Source: JAWPMT01 sp965601475 (GTDB lineage Bacteria; Bacteroidota; Bacteroidia; Cytophagales; Cyclobacteriaceae). Taken from it: a stretch of 64,000 nt of DNA. Every line of letters begins with the position of its first letter. Positions within the stretch are counted from its first letter, which is position 1. Under the pieces are notes generated by a model, which was not told the DNA's origin, ran no database searches, and worked only from the letters and a program-made list of their open reading frames with translations. The DNA lies in contig OZ271832.1 in assembly GCA_965601475.1 (NCBI GenBank), positions 5,704,001 to 5,768,000 on the forward strand, read 5' to 3'. The translations under genes were made by a program, and so were the position numbers. Of the stretch, positions 43,851 to 53,933 are shown piece after piece.

Positions 43851-45788
43851 CTAGGTTCGCGATAAGTAGTTATGCGTATTTTCACGGGCAATGAGATCGA
43901 AGCTTTCTTCATCCACCGCGTCCCTGGTTTGTATGTAGAGGTCTTTATCCGAATTGTGATTTCGGACGACATAAAAGTCAGTTCCGTATAGAATATGACT
44001 TCTCAAGCGGTTCCTCCCAATAAGGTGGGAGGCCTTTTTGTTATCCGAGGGTTCCCTTTCATAGGCCTTAATTTGAGTTTCGTAACCCGGGCCTTTGGCT
44101 AGCGTGGTATTCAGAAGCGGATATATGGATGGTTTGCTGATGATGTAACTCAGATCCGCATACATGTTGGTATAATTCATGATCATGCTGGTAATAAGTG
44201 AATACCAGTCTGTATCATGCCAAAGGCTGTTTAGCTTGCTCCAGGAGAAATTACCCCTTGAGTTCTGCATGAAATTGATCCCTTCATCCGGTTTTTTCAC
44301 GATAGAACGCGCATAAACATCCCTGTCAGTTTCCAGAAATTTGATCCACTCTTCTTCGCCACCATAATGAGCCAAACAAATCTTAATGTTCTCCAGCGTT
44401 TGCCTGAGTGGAGTGTCCTTATCCTCGAATCCAAACAATGTTTGCACCTTCTCACTGGCATTGCCCACGACTTCTCGCAATAAGGGTTCTTCCAGGAGGC
44501 ACAGGTAATTCAAGGGGTGGGTAAAATTGAATTGGATGTCTACTGGCTTAATTTGCGGCAATAACATGGGCTCATACGGGTTTTGCGGCTGGCGTACGTC
44601 GCTATAGGCTTGCTTAAATACTGGATGAAAATTCCACGTTGGTTTCTTTTCTCCACGATAGTAGATCACACCAATGACGCAGTGAGTCATGATGGGAATG
44701 TTGTTTTCAGCAGCATATCGCCAAAGGGGCAGTAGACGCTCATCAAAAGGATAATACCCCAAAGCCGGGTAAATCTTAAACCCGCTGAATTTCCGATCTT
44801 CCATATAGGTCTTAACAAAGCATGCCTTCAGCTCCATCCGGTCATTTTTGATTTCGTAATCAAAGAATGCCTTGCCTTCCTTCTCGATTCGATCAGGGTG
44901 TAAGAACAGAAATGGATGGTACGAATCAGCAGACTTTCTCCTTGCTTCTACAAAATCCCACAGTTCTCTCATTTGGTAGGTAAAAGTATTTTTGAAGTCC
45001 TCTTCGGTCCAGCCATCCTGTAGCTTTTGCTCTTTATCCTTGAGCATGCTTTTGGTCAACCTTGTCCTTCCAGCACCCATATATTCCATATCCATTGGCA
45101 GAATCACCATTTCAGAACCTGGAGGCAATTGATCCAGGGCCCGCTGCGCTACCTGTCTTTGCGAGCCATATAGAGCAAACCGACCCATAAGCAGGTATCG
45201 CTCCAGTAATGCGGTTCCTTGAGGATTCAGAATACTTGAAAGAAGCGGAAAGAGTTTACTCAGTAGAAAACCAACGGCTCTTCGACTCCAGTTGATAAAA
45301 ACCAAAACCAGTATCACCCATAGTACTTTACCCCAATTGGGCAAATCAAAAAATAGGTAATAAGAAGCCAGCCATGCTTCAATGAAATCAAGCGCTTGTA
45401 TGATTCGAGGGTTAAGGCCCAAAACATATGTGAAAAACTCGATTACATAGAGGGTGGCCACGAGAGCTAACCAGAAAATAACGATTCGATAAGGTCCATC
45501 GAGGTACCACCTGGAACGGATTCCAAAAAGTAGCAGCGCCTGGCGTCTTCGAGATTTACGCTTTGCATAAATACGCGCCCAGGCGGCATCGTCATCTCCA
45601 TCCGTAGGAAACTGAAAGCTCATCTTATACTTAAAATAGCGCTTGGCCAGTCCAACCACCCACTGTGTGTTGATCAGGTAATACAGCGGCCATGGGACAA
45701 TAGTTTTTGCCAGGAACGGGGGAACGAAATGGCTGGTAAATGCATGCGTATGAGCATTGATAATTGCCTTTGACTTACTTTTTGCCAT
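43851..45788 (-). CDS. Membrane amidohydrolase-like protein
   Basis: 645 aa from Met 45788. The frame extends 78 codons further, but the shorter form begins AKSKSKAIINAHTHAFTSHFVPPF, the HxH metal motif expected at the start of an amidohydrolase. About 90-185 contains two membrane helices (IVIFWLALVATLYVIEFF; VLWVILVLVFINW). The barrel then resumes with LPMDMEYMGAGR, KIYPALGYYPFD, IMTHCVIGV, FNFTHPLNY and HILYGTDFYVV. So membrane helices appear inserted within a metal-dependent hydrolase. The substrate is unknown. It is convergent with rtcB. Confidence 0.75.
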   Translation of the reverse strand: MAKSKSKAIINAHTHAFTSHFVPPFLAKTIVPWPLYYLINTQWVVGLAKRYFKYKMSFQFPTDGDDDAAWARIYAKRKSRRRQALLLFGIRSRWYLDGPYRIVIFWLALVATLYVIEFFTYVLGLNPRIIQALDFIEAWLASYYLFFDLPNWGKVLWVILVLVFINWSRRAVGFLLSKLFPLLSSILNPQGTALLERYLLMGRFALYGSQRQVAQRALDQLPPGSEMVILPMDMEYMGAGRTRLTKSMLKDKEQKLQDGWTEEDFKNTFTYQMRELWDFVEARRKSADSYHPFLFLHPDRIEKEGKAFFDYEIKNDRMELKACFVKTYMEDRKFSGFKIYPALGYYPFDERLLPLWRYAAENNIPIMTHCVIGVIYYRGEKKPTWNFHPVFKQAYSDVRQPQNPYEPMLLPQIKPVDIQFNFTHPLNYLCLLEEPLLREVVGNASEKVQTLFGFEDKDTPLRQTLENIKICLAHYGGEEEWIKFLETDRDVYARSIVKKPDEGINFMQNSRGNFSWSKLNSLWHDTDWYSLITSMIMNYTNMYADLSYIISKPSIYPLLNTTLAKGPGYETQIKAYEREPSDNKKASHLIGRNRLRSHILYGTDFYVVRNHNSDKDLYIQTRDAVDEESFDLIARENTHNYLSRT

Positions 45789-46229
45789 TGAGACAGTAAT
45801 TGCTAGAGTTGGAACAGAGGATTTTGAAGTTACGTAACTTTCAGAGAAAATAGGAAGTAACGTACATGTAGATATTGCTGATTCCTTAATGGCCTGACTT
45901 TCAGGCGTAGGATAGAGGGGAGTAAAATATGAACTTGGATTTCGATTGAATTGCTTTTTCAGTCCCATGCATATCAAGTGCAGGAAGCGATCAATATCCA
46001 GCAACGAACACGAGCTGGTCATTTAAGCAGTCTCTCGCGAAGTAACCTTGTCGCTATTTCCAACTTCAGTTTGGCTTGCACATGAAACTCGTGGATTTGA
46101 GCCCCTCCACACATTGCTCCGCCAGGAAAAAATGTGCCGTTATCATAACTCAGGCATTCCGAAATATGATTCCGGAATAATCTGAAACTGCGACTATTGA
46201 AGTTTGGCTTCAGAATAATCTATAATACT
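45789..46229. other. Divergent intergenic region
   Basis: About 440 nt between the amidohydrolase and the thioredoxin-like gene. A minus-strand frame continues through the first 235 nt but looks like 5' leader rather than protein. I see no RNA gene, operator or repeat here. Confidence 0.4.
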
Positions 46230-47333
46230 ATGAAGTCAAATTATTTGCTGTTCGCCGCATTACTTGCTCTTGTACAAATTCAAGCAGAGGCACAAACGTT
46301 GGTTAGCGGTCAGATACTTCCCGGAAAGGAATATCCGTTGGAATTGCACGCCTACGACATTGCACAAAATGCCTATATCAAAGATCGGGATCTCAAATTG
46401 ACCGCGGAAGGGGAGTTCTCATTCCAGCTATCACAATCACCCAATATGTACCAGCTTTTGCTTGGTGGAAAAGGCCTAACATTCATTAATGACGGAGACT
46501 CCAAAATTGATATCCGCATCAACCTTGAGTCTGATAACCCTTTTCAAATCAACGGGTCTATCGCCAGTCAGTACTTGCTCGAGTACAATACCCTGGTGGG
46601 TCGACTCCAAGGCGAGTTGCTGTATCCGCTGGAAGCACCCATGAAAAGGGCCTTGGAACAAAATGATGGGGAACTTATGGCTTCTGTTGAGGCGCAATAC
46701 AGGACCAATCTCAAAGTATTTGTTGATTCATTGACTCAAAAGATCATGAGCATGGGTTCTTCATTGGCCGTTTATGCGATTGTGATCGATCTGGATTTCA
46801 CCAAGTACCTCGAACCCATTGAACAGCTCTTCTATCAAAAATTGGCAGCTGAAAGACCTGAACTGCCATTCACCAGGCGCCTGAGAGAATTGATCGATGA
46901 AGCCAGGCTACTGAAACCTGGCAACAGCATTCAGGATCTGCAATTGGAAACACTGGCGGGCGATTTACAGTCGATAAGTAACTTCAATACTGAAAAGAAG
47001 ATCGTCCTGCTGGATTTCTGGGCTTCCTGGTGTTTGCCGTGTAGAAAAGAAAATCGTGAATTCGTCAAAGTTTTGAAAACGATGGACAACAATGACTTTG
47101 TGATCTGGAGTGTGAGTACTGATGCCAAAGAAGAAGCCTGGAAGAGGGCCATTGAAAGAGATGGAATCTATTGGCCACAATCCCGGACAACAGACGAATT
47201 GGTCATCAACCAGTATCAGGCGGTGACACTGCCCAAAAATTATTTGATTGATACGAATGGCATTATTCGTGCGATCGACATCAAGTCAGCCGATCTGATA
47301 GCTGAATTGAATAAAATTCGTGCGAATGAATAA
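46230..47333 (+). CDS. TlpA-like thioredoxin-domain protein, exported
   Basis: 367 aa from Met 46230, chosen because it gives a clean signal peptide (YLLFAALLALVQIQAEAQ). An N-terminal beta-rich region like the DUF4369 part of Bacteroidota disulfide reductases (about 20-110) and a helical linker lead to a thioredoxin fold with VLLDFWASWCLPCRKENREF and cis-Pro in VTLPKNYLID. It should act as a periplasmic thiol-disulfide oxidoreductase, for cytochrome maturation or disulfide reduction. Monocistronic. Confidence 0.87.
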   Translation: MKSNYLLFAALLALVQIQAEAQTLVSGQILPGKEYPLELHAYDIAQNAYIKDRDLKLTAEGEFSFQLSQSPNMYQLLLGGKGLTFINDGDSKIDIRINLESDNPFQINGSIASQYLLEYNTLVGRLQGELLYPLEAPMKRALEQNDGELMASVEAQYRTNLKVFVDSLTQKIMSMGSSLAVYAIVIDLDFTKYLEPIEQLFYQKLAAERPELPFTRRLRELIDEARLLKPGNSIQDLQLETLAGDLQSISNFNTEKKIVLLDFWASWCLPCRKENREFVKVLKTMDNNDFVIWSVSTDAKEEAWKRAIERDGIYWPQSRTTDELVINQYQAVTLPKNYLIDTNGIIRAIDIKSADLIAELNKIRANE

Positions 47334-47474
47334 TGGCGAATCAACAGTGGATTGACTCATATACTTGCCTGCTGTCCCCAGTTTTTGTTGGTACTTAAAC
47401 CAGACCTGTTTCATTTCGCTGAAGTTGGATTGCCAATCAAAACAAGCATTCACCAATTCCATACCTCATCAACT

Positions 47475-47516
47475 CACCATATAAGTACGAATGGATGTAT
47501 TTGTACTTATATGGTG
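47475..47516. repeat. 42-nt inverted repeat with perfect 14-bp arms
   Basis: CACCATATAAGTAC and GTACTTATATGGTG are exact reverse complements around a 14-nt loop. It lies between the thioredoxin-like gene and the first TolB-like gene, 73 nt before the latter's start. No T-run follows, so it is not a classic terminator. It could be an operator, an RNA hairpin or the trace of a small mobile element. Confidence 0.7.
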
Positions 47517-47588
47517 CATGACCGGTTCGAAAAATTCTGTGTGAAGCATTCATTTACATTGTTTTTTAACCCTAAATGCAATGTGCAG

Positions 47589-49157
47589 ATGATGACAGTG
47601 AGTGTGTATGTAAGAATTTCAGTGACGTTTACAATGCTATTTGCGTCCTTCGCGGTCAAGGGCCAGAGGCAAACCATCAAACCTATTGATCTAGCAGACA
47701 CCTTCACTCCATGGAGTGCTACATGGACGCCCGACGATAGCTTCTTAGTATATACGGATTGGACAATAACCAAGGATGACGGGATCAATGCCGAATGGCA
47801 ATGGGACATTTTCTCGGTAAAAGCTGATGGGAGCAAGGTGCGAAACCTAACGAACAATCCGGCGCAAGACTTTCAACCTGTTTGTTCACCTGGTGGTGAA
47901 CGGATATGTTTTACAAGTGATCGTGACGATGGCCTTGATCTGTTCATATTGAACCTGGAAACGCTTTCGATAAAGAATATTACAAATACCGATAGAGAGG
48001 AGTTCGGGCCAAGCTGGTCGCCAGATGGAACTATGATAGCCTATTCACAGAGATCGGGAGATATTGTTGATATCTACATTCTGAATCTTGACAATGGTTC
48101 GGTATTCAACTTGACCGACAATGGAGCTGAAAATTACGATCCTTTTTGGCATCCTGACGGTTCAAGAATTGCATTTTCATCCAATATGGATGGTCCTTTT
48201 CAGATATATGAAATCGATGTTGGTGGTGCAGCGCTAAAAAGGCTAACCTACACCTATAACAACGAAAGAACCCCCGCATATGCCAAGGATGGAAAGCATA
48301 TAGCCTTCTCCTCAGATCGTGACGGATTGGGACCAAAGAGAGATGGCTGGAAATACAATCAGCTGTATAGGATGAACCTTGAGAGCGGCAGTTTAGAGCC
48401 CATATTCTTCGATGGAGTAGGTGGCAGTGCCCAATTGAAGTGGTCATATGATGGTCAAAAGGTAGTCTTCACAACATGGAGAGATGCTCACAGATGTATT
48501 TACACGGCTAATGCGGATATGAGTGAACCTCAACGTATCACAACGCTTGTTCAAAGTGACTTCTATGAGTTGGCACTAAAGGTCAGTGTTAGTCAAGCCA
48601 TTTCGAGTTATAAAGATGCTATTCAGCAACAGCAGGCGAAGAGGTATTTTACTGATGCCGAGTTAAGAAACCTTATCTCCATCCTGATCGAACAAGATCG
48701 GCTGAATGAAGCTTATGAGTTAGCTGAATTCTATAAGAATCGCGACCCAGATAATGAATTAGCCCAAGATTTTCTACTTCTGGTGTCCAAAGAATTGTGG
48801 CTGGATGTACCTCCTTATCCCTTTGAAATCGAACAACGTTTAACGGCGAATTTCAGAGATGGCGTGAAGGCTTTTAGAACCATGAAGAATCGCTATCCGA
48901 CATGGTATTTATTGGGACCCGACCGATTCCTGAAGTTGTCATACCGATTGAACATGGAAAAAAAATTCGGCGATCAGTTGATTCTACTTGAATTGGCGCA
49001 CGAAAAACACCCCGACAACACGGCGTTACTCAATGCACTTGCCGATACTCTTTTGGAGTTTGGAAGTATGAATGAGTCCAAGAAATACTATAGGAGAGTG
49101 CTGGAATTAAGGCCTGAGGACGAACACGCAAAAAAGAGTTTAGCCAAGATACCTTAG
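47589..49157 (+). CDS. TolB-like beta-propeller with C-terminal TPR region
   Basis: 522 aa from Met 47589; the frame opens 79 codons earlier, but this Met gives a signal peptide (VRISVTFTMLFASFAVKG). Six or so PD40 repeats (FTPWSATWTPDDSFLVYTDW; FGPSWSPDGTMIAYSQ; YDPFWHPDGSRIAFSSN; RTPAYAKDGKHIAFSSDRD) form a propeller over about 25-310. The helical rest ends in a TPR (LLNALADTLLEFGSMNESKKYYRRVLELRPEDEHA). It is probably a periplasmic binding or scaffolding protein and is first of three plus-strand propeller genes. Confidence 0.82.
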   Translation: MMTVSVYVRISVTFTMLFASFAVKGQRQTIKPIDLADTFTPWSATWTPDDSFLVYTDWTITKDDGINAEWQWDIFSVKADGSKVRNLTNNPAQDFQPVCSPGGERICFTSDRDDGLDLFILNLETLSIKNITNTDREEFGPSWSPDGTMIAYSQRSGDIVDIYILNLDNGSVFNLTDNGAENYDPFWHPDGSRIAFSSNMDGPFQIYEIDVGGAALKRLTYTYNNERTPAYAKDGKHIAFSSDRDGLGPKRDGWKYNQLYRMNLESGSLEPIFFDGVGGSAQLKWSYDGQKVVFTTWRDAHRCIYTANADMSEPQRITTLVQSDFYELALKVSVSQAISSYKDAIQQQQAKRYFTDAELRNLISILIEQDRLNEAYELAEFYKNRDPDNELAQDFLLLVSKELWLDVPPYPFEIEQRLTANFRDGVKAFRTMKNRYPTWYLLGPDRFLKLSYRLNMEKKFGDQLILLELAHEKHPDNTALLNALADTLLEFGSMNESKKYYRRVLELRPEDEHAKKSLAKIP

Positions 49158-49390
49158 AACTATTGCTGGGAAAAAAGCCTTGCGATAACCAAATCAACCA
49201 CTTCTTGTTCTCCCGATCCTCAAGAAGTGCAGAATCATCCACCTGTACCTATTCACATTGAGGAATCAAGCGAAAAGGCAATAATTGAAATAGTTTCAAG
49301 CAGCTTTTCGATGGGATCTATCCAAATGGGATGGACCCAACAATGAAAAAGCGTCGTTGCGTCAAACTCAAAAGAAAGTTCAAGCCAACA

Positions 49391-50320
49391 ATGAATAAGC
49401 TATTTCCAATTCTTGTTTCCTTAGCCTCAGCAGCACTTCTTTTTCAATGTAAGACAAGCGAAGGCCAACTGACAGGTAAATTCTTTGCTCGCCCTGATAT
49501 CTCATCTGATGGAGTAAGGATTGTCTTCATTTATGCGGATAAACGTGAAGATGCCTGGGAGGTATACTCCGCAGATATCACTGGCAGAGGGGTAAAGCAG
49601 CTTACATTTTTTCCGGAGGCAAAAATCAAGAAAGGCCCTGTTTGGTCACCAGACGGATCCCGGATAGCGTTCCATGCAGATATCAACGATGGCTCTCAAA
49701 TTTTCGTCATGGATTCCGATGGCCGGGATCTTACACAAATAACCGATGCCCCTGGATACAATTGTGAGCCCTATTGGTCCGCAGACGGACGCAAGATCAT
49801 CTACAACCAGTCCATACCCAGTGAGGGGCTCACAAGGATGCTGATCATGAATGCGGATGGCAGCGACGTTCAATCCCTTCCGAACCCGGATGGCCAAAAC
49901 TGGTATCCGAGAATAACCCCTCAAGATGAAATCATTTTTACCTCTGACGTTCACGAAAGCGACTTCTATGACATATTCATCATGAGTCCGGACAGCAGCA
50001 ACATCAGACAATTAACTTCAACTAAGGCCATTAACTGGTTTCCCGAATACTCACCCGACGGAAGGCAAATTGCCTTTCATTCCAACCGTGATGATCCTGA
50101 GCTGAGTCCTTCAGGCAACTACAATCTGTATTTGATGCATGCGGATGGAACCAACCTGAAAAGAATTACGGATCTTCCGGGACAGCAAACACACGCTAAA
50201 TGGCATCCCTCAGGAGAGAAGCTCATATTCGAATGGTACCTGGAAGGCTATGGATCGAAAGGTCTACATCTGGTAGATCTGGAAACGGGTGAAGTCCGGA
50301 AGATTTCTTTCAACAGGTAG
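49391..50320 (+). CDS. TolB-like PD40 beta-propeller lipoprotein
   Basis: 309 aa from Met 49391. The frame opens 20 codons earlier, but this start gives a lipobox signal (LASAALLFQC). Almost the whole mature protein is PD40 repeats: GPVWSPDGSRIAFHADINDGSQIFVMD, CEPYWSADGRKIIYNQ, WFPEYSPDGRQIAFHSNRDD, HAKWHPSGEKLIFEW. No other domain is visible. It resembles the TolB propeller that binds lipoproteins but is not the tol-pal gene, as no tol genes are nearby. Confidence 0.82.
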   Translation: MNKLFPILVSLASAALLFQCKTSEGQLTGKFFARPDISSDGVRIVFIYADKREDAWEVYSADITGRGVKQLTFFPEAKIKKGPVWSPDGSRIAFHADINDGSQIFVMDSDGRDLTQITDAPGYNCEPYWSADGRKIIYNQSIPSEGLTRMLIMNADGSDVQSLPNPDGQNWYPRITPQDEIIFTSDVHESDFYDIFIMSPDSSNIRQLTSTKAINWFPEYSPDGRQIAFHSNRDDPELSPSGNYNLYLMHADGTNLKRITDLPGQQTHAKWHPSGEKLIFEWYLEGYGSKGLHLVDLETGEVRKISFNR

Positions 50321-50485
50321 CAGTGCCATGTTCTTCATAACTCGTATGCCTCGAATCTATCATTTATGTGAAAAAGTGGAAAGGACTCAGTCTCCCAGGG
50401 AGTTGGGCAATGATGTTAGCACAGCCTCTCCACAATGCATTGCCTGGAATTTTGAGTGTGAGATTAATTCATGTTATCAACAGTT

Positions 50486-52342
50486 ATGACTAAGAGTGGC
50501 TTAAATATCCTTATCATTTCGGTGTTGCTAAATGCTTCGTGCACACTTGACAGTGATCAAGCTATGGATGAGGCAATGTTTCGGATAACAAACCAGCCGG
50601 GTGACCAAATAGATCCGGTGTTCTCCAGTGCTGGGAAATACCTTGCCTATAGAACCAATGAAAATGGTGTTTGGGACATTCGTGTGAAAGATCTGGAGAC
50701 AGGTGACGATAGAATGATCACCAGCTCCAATAAAGATCACAATGACTTACAATGGTCTCCCGATGATAACTATATTTCCTTCACCGTGTATACCAACGGC
50801 AACCCTCAAGTTGCCCTATTCAATATGAAAGCCTCAAGAACAGATACCGTGACAACCTCAAGCCAGAGAGCTTCCAATGCACATTGGTCACCTGAAGGAA
50901 GATACCTCGTCATGGACGTGCACGTTGACGGCAAGAACATTTGGACGCTGCAATTAGAAAATTCTGAATTTACCCAGCTCACTGCTTTGCAGGGTGAGGA
51001 AGAAAATTTTGGTTATTCATTTGATGGAAAATGGGTTGGCTATGCTTCGCGTGGATCGGCGTATACTCACCTTCAGGCGGTAAATTGGGAAACCGGTGAA
51101 GTCAAGAAACTCATTTCCGACCAGGATGGATTCGAGTGGCATCCAAGATGGTCAAAGAAAAGCTTCGAGGTGGTCTTTTACAGCACCTGGAATGATGAAA
51201 TGACGGATATATGGTTGACGGATGGCACCCCTGAGGGCTTGACCGGAATTGCCAACAGAGATATTGAAGAATTTGGTCCATCACTGAACTACCAGGAAGA
51301 TATGATCGCTTTCTTCACGTGGGACAATTCAAATGATATAGGAGTATTCAAAAGAAGTACGAAGACCATAGAGAGCCTTCTTCTAAAACAAGAGATGATC
51401 GTATTATGGAGCCCCTTGAGCTGGTCTCCAAAAGGAAACAGGCTTGCATTGGTTGGAATGCATCAAAAGGATCGGCTGTATTCCGTTTCTGTTGAAAATG
51501 GTAAAACGAGCTTGCTGCTGCCCGACGAATCTAACGCTTACGAAACGAATCCTTGTCTCAGTGCAGATGGCAGGTTTTTGCTTTATAGTGACAACAAAAA
51601 TGTTGTTATTAGGGATCTTCATACGGGTAGGGTTGTCTCTATCCCGCCGGAAGAGGATCATCAATCGGATACCTACCCAACCTGGGTGCCCAACTCCAAT
51701 GGCCAGATTGCCTTCATACATGGTATTGGGGGTGCATCAGACACAAATGACCTTTGGATGATGAATCAGGATGGCACAAACAAAAGACCTATTACCAGCA
51801 TAGGCGGAATTAAGGGCTATTGCTGGATTGATGAAGACAATTTTACTTTTAGTTATGACAGTAGCACTAGTTATGATAACTACGACATCTGGGCTTATCA
51901 AATCAGTACCGGTATCGCCAGGCCGATATTGATGGATCCGGATAGTGATTTGTACCCAAGCGATGTTTCTCCGTCGACAAGAACTTTGTTATTCACTGGT
52001 AATTTTTCAGGAAGCGAGAAGGTCTATCGGATGTCCCTTGATGGGGGAACTTATACTGAATTAGAGACATCAACTGGCGGAGGCCGGGGAGCTGTATTTT
52101 CTCCGGATGGGAGTCAAATCGCTTTCTTAAGCAATGACAATGAAGAGTCGATTTATGACGTATACATATGTCCTGCAAGCGGTGGCCAAGCCAAACGCAT
52201 TACCCACACAAGAGCAGAAGAAAAGGGATTGATTTGGTCGGAGGATGGCCAACAAGTGATCTTCTCAGCTAACCTTGGTGATAAGGATATTTACGTCGTG
52301 GATGTAGATAGGAGGCTGTCCGAAATAGAAGGAAAATATTGA
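50486..52342 (+). CDS. Large TolB-like beta-propeller lipoprotein
   Basis: 618 aa from Met 50486; signal with lipobox LLNASC. About ten to twelve PD40-type repeats run through the protein (DPVFSSAGKYLAYRTNENG, NDLQWSPDDNYISFTVYTNG, AHWSPEGRYLVMDVHVDG, WHPRWSKKSFEVVFYSTWND, GRGAVFSPDGSQIAFLSNDN, GLIWSEDGQQVIFSANLGDKDIYVVD). The repeat number would allow two propellers in one chain. No catalytic domain is evident, so it may sense or bind peptides at the outer membrane. Confidence 0.8.
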   Translation: MTKSGLNILIISVLLNASCTLDSDQAMDEAMFRITNQPGDQIDPVFSSAGKYLAYRTNENGVWDIRVKDLETGDDRMITSSNKDHNDLQWSPDDNYISFTVYTNGNPQVALFNMKASRTDTVTTSSQRASNAHWSPEGRYLVMDVHVDGKNIWTLQLENSEFTQLTALQGEEENFGYSFDGKWVGYASRGSAYTHLQAVNWETGEVKKLISDQDGFEWHPRWSKKSFEVVFYSTWNDEMTDIWLTDGTPEGLTGIANRDIEEFGPSLNYQEDMIAFFTWDNSNDIGVFKRSTKTIESLLLKQEMIVLWSPLSWSPKGNRLALVGMHQKDRLYSVSVENGKTSLLLPDESNAYETNPCLSADGRFLLYSDNKNVVIRDLHTGRVVSIPPEEDHQSDTYPTWVPNSNGQIAFIHGIGGASDTNDLWMMNQDGTNKRPITSIGGIKGYCWIDEDNFTFSYDSSTSYDNYDIWAYQISTGIARPILMDPDSDLYPSDVSPSTRTLLFTGNFSGSEKVYRMSLDGGTYTELETSTGGGRGAVFSPDGSQIAFLSNDNEESIYDVYICPASGGQAKRITHTRAEEKGLIWSEDGQQVIFSANLGDKDIYVVDVDRRLSEIEGKY

Positions 52343-52444
52343 GGAGATGAGTGATGAGCCCATGATCATATTGAGCCTATACGCTTAAATCCTGAAGTAT
52401 ATCACCAAGACTTGACAAATGGCCTATGCTCTGGCCAATGTGCT

Positions 52445-53875
52445 TTACATTGGCTCTGCCAAATCAAACCCAGCTATCCTTCCCGAAGTGGTGGGTATCC
52501 AAATTGTATTTCCGACCTGTACCGGAGCGCTGGCGTACCCGTAGTAATGCTCTTCTTTCTCTTCAATGGTATGCCTCCATAGTTCCTGGCCAGTTTTGCG
52601 GTCCAGGCCAATGGCATAAGAGAAGTGTTTATGAAAGTAGGCGTCATTCCCCAATGCGCTGATGATCACATAATCATCTGTAACAAACGGGGTAGGCCAT
52701 GGACAACCTCCAGTATCAAACTCCCAGATCAACTCCCCATTTTTGGGATTGATGGAGCTTATCTTTTGAGAATCAGAAGAGCCAATATAGAGGGTGTCAT
52801 TATGTAGGACGGGGGTAGATTCAACCCAGGAATACCAGAAGTAATTGCTCCATCTGACTGCTCCATGCTTATCAATGGCCAATAATTCCTGGCTTCTACT
52901 ACCTAAGATGGCGAGATCATTGACCACGGTAACTCCTCCCACAAGGGGATAGCCAACTTCATATTTCCAATTCAGGTTTCCAATTTGATCCAGAGAATAG
53001 ATGCTCCCATCAAAAGATCCAAATATCAATTGATCCTCCAATAAGGCAGCTTTGGTCCTGATCGGTCCATTGGTTTGGTAGCTCCAGATGATTGAACCAT
53101 CCTCCGCATTGATACAATACATTTTACCACTTCCATTTCCAAAATAAATCCTGTCGTCGACGATGAGAGGGGCTGCGGAATAATAGTCATAGTCAAACGC
53201 TCTTCTTTCTATGCTATCGACAGCCAGCGCTTGCCTCCAGTTTTCGTCTCCCTGCAGATTTAAGCTATACAGTGTACCAGCATCTGAATAGAAGATCAAG
53301 CTATGACTGTTGTACAGCCCTGCTTCGCCACGAACTTCACCATTGACCTTCTTTGTCCAGAGCGTCGTTCCTTTGGCGGGATCGATGCAGTGAAAAAGGC
53401 TATCTGTCGTTCCAAAATACAATAGCCTTCCATCACTGACCATATTGGACCAAATAGGGCTGGAGATGTCCAAGGTGTGATCAGGTTCCCGGGTAGAGGG
53501 CAGCGGTTCATTCTCAGGAAGCTCGATTTTTTCGCTTTTGGACAGCGCAAAATCGACGTCATACTTCGGTAGGAGAAACTTGGGAACAGTGCCCCTTATT
53601 ACACCTTCCTTCCGATCGTAGTGTGCCCTCCAGCTTCCGACTATAATGGAATCATTGGCAATCTTTGATCCCGGAAACGAAAACTTCCAGCCGTACGCTG
53701 GGATAATGATGTGGGTGATATAATCAACAGAGTCTTTTTCAAGCTCCAAACCGATTCGTGCTTTCTGGTTATTCAATTCCGTTTCACCTTCCCAGTATCC
53801 TTCCATTTCTTTTTCTCGAGAAACACAAGACGCCAGGAGCAAGAGCGTGAGCAGGTGGTTGGTGAGTGATTTCAT
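52445..53875 (-). CDS. PQQ-like beta-propeller lipoprotein
   Basis: 476 aa with signal and lipobox LLLLASC (Cys17). After a roughly 85-residue beta-rich region (EGYWEGETELNNQKARIGLELEKD) comes a propeller of PQQ-type blades: LYFGTTDSLFHCIDPAKGTTLWTKKVNG, IYFGNGSGKMYCINAEDGSIIWSYQTNGP, LIFGSFDGSIYSLDQIGNLNWKYEVG, LYIGSSDSQKISSINPKNGELIWEFDTGG. These resemble BamB-like scaffolds rather than quinoprotein dehydrogenases, as no cofactor or Ca site stands out. Convergent with the preceding TolB-like gene. Confidence 0.8.
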   Translation of the reverse strand: MKSLTNHLLTLLLLASCVSREKEMEGYWEGETELNNQKARIGLELEKDSVDYITHIIIPAYGWKFSFPGSKIANDSIIVGSWRAHYDRKEGVIRGTVPKFLLPKYDVDFALSKSEKIELPENEPLPSTREPDHTLDISSPIWSNMVSDGRLLYFGTTDSLFHCIDPAKGTTLWTKKVNGEVRGEAGLYNSHSLIFYSDAGTLYSLNLQGDENWRQALAVDSIERRAFDYDYYSAAPLIVDDRIYFGNGSGKMYCINAEDGSIIWSYQTNGPIRTKAALLEDQLIFGSFDGSIYSLDQIGNLNWKYEVGYPLVGGVTVVNDLAILGSRSQELLAIDKHGAVRWSNYFWYSWVESTPVLHNDTLYIGSSDSQKISSINPKNGELIWEFDTGGCPWPTPFVTDDYVIISALGNDAYFHKHFSYAIGLDRKTGQELWRHTIEEKEEHYYGYASAPVQVGNTIWIPTTSGRIAGFDLAEPM

Positions 53876-53933
53876 GATTATCTCAAAGTTTCATGGATGC
53901 TTGTTCCTTTTCCAACATTGATATGTTCACAAT

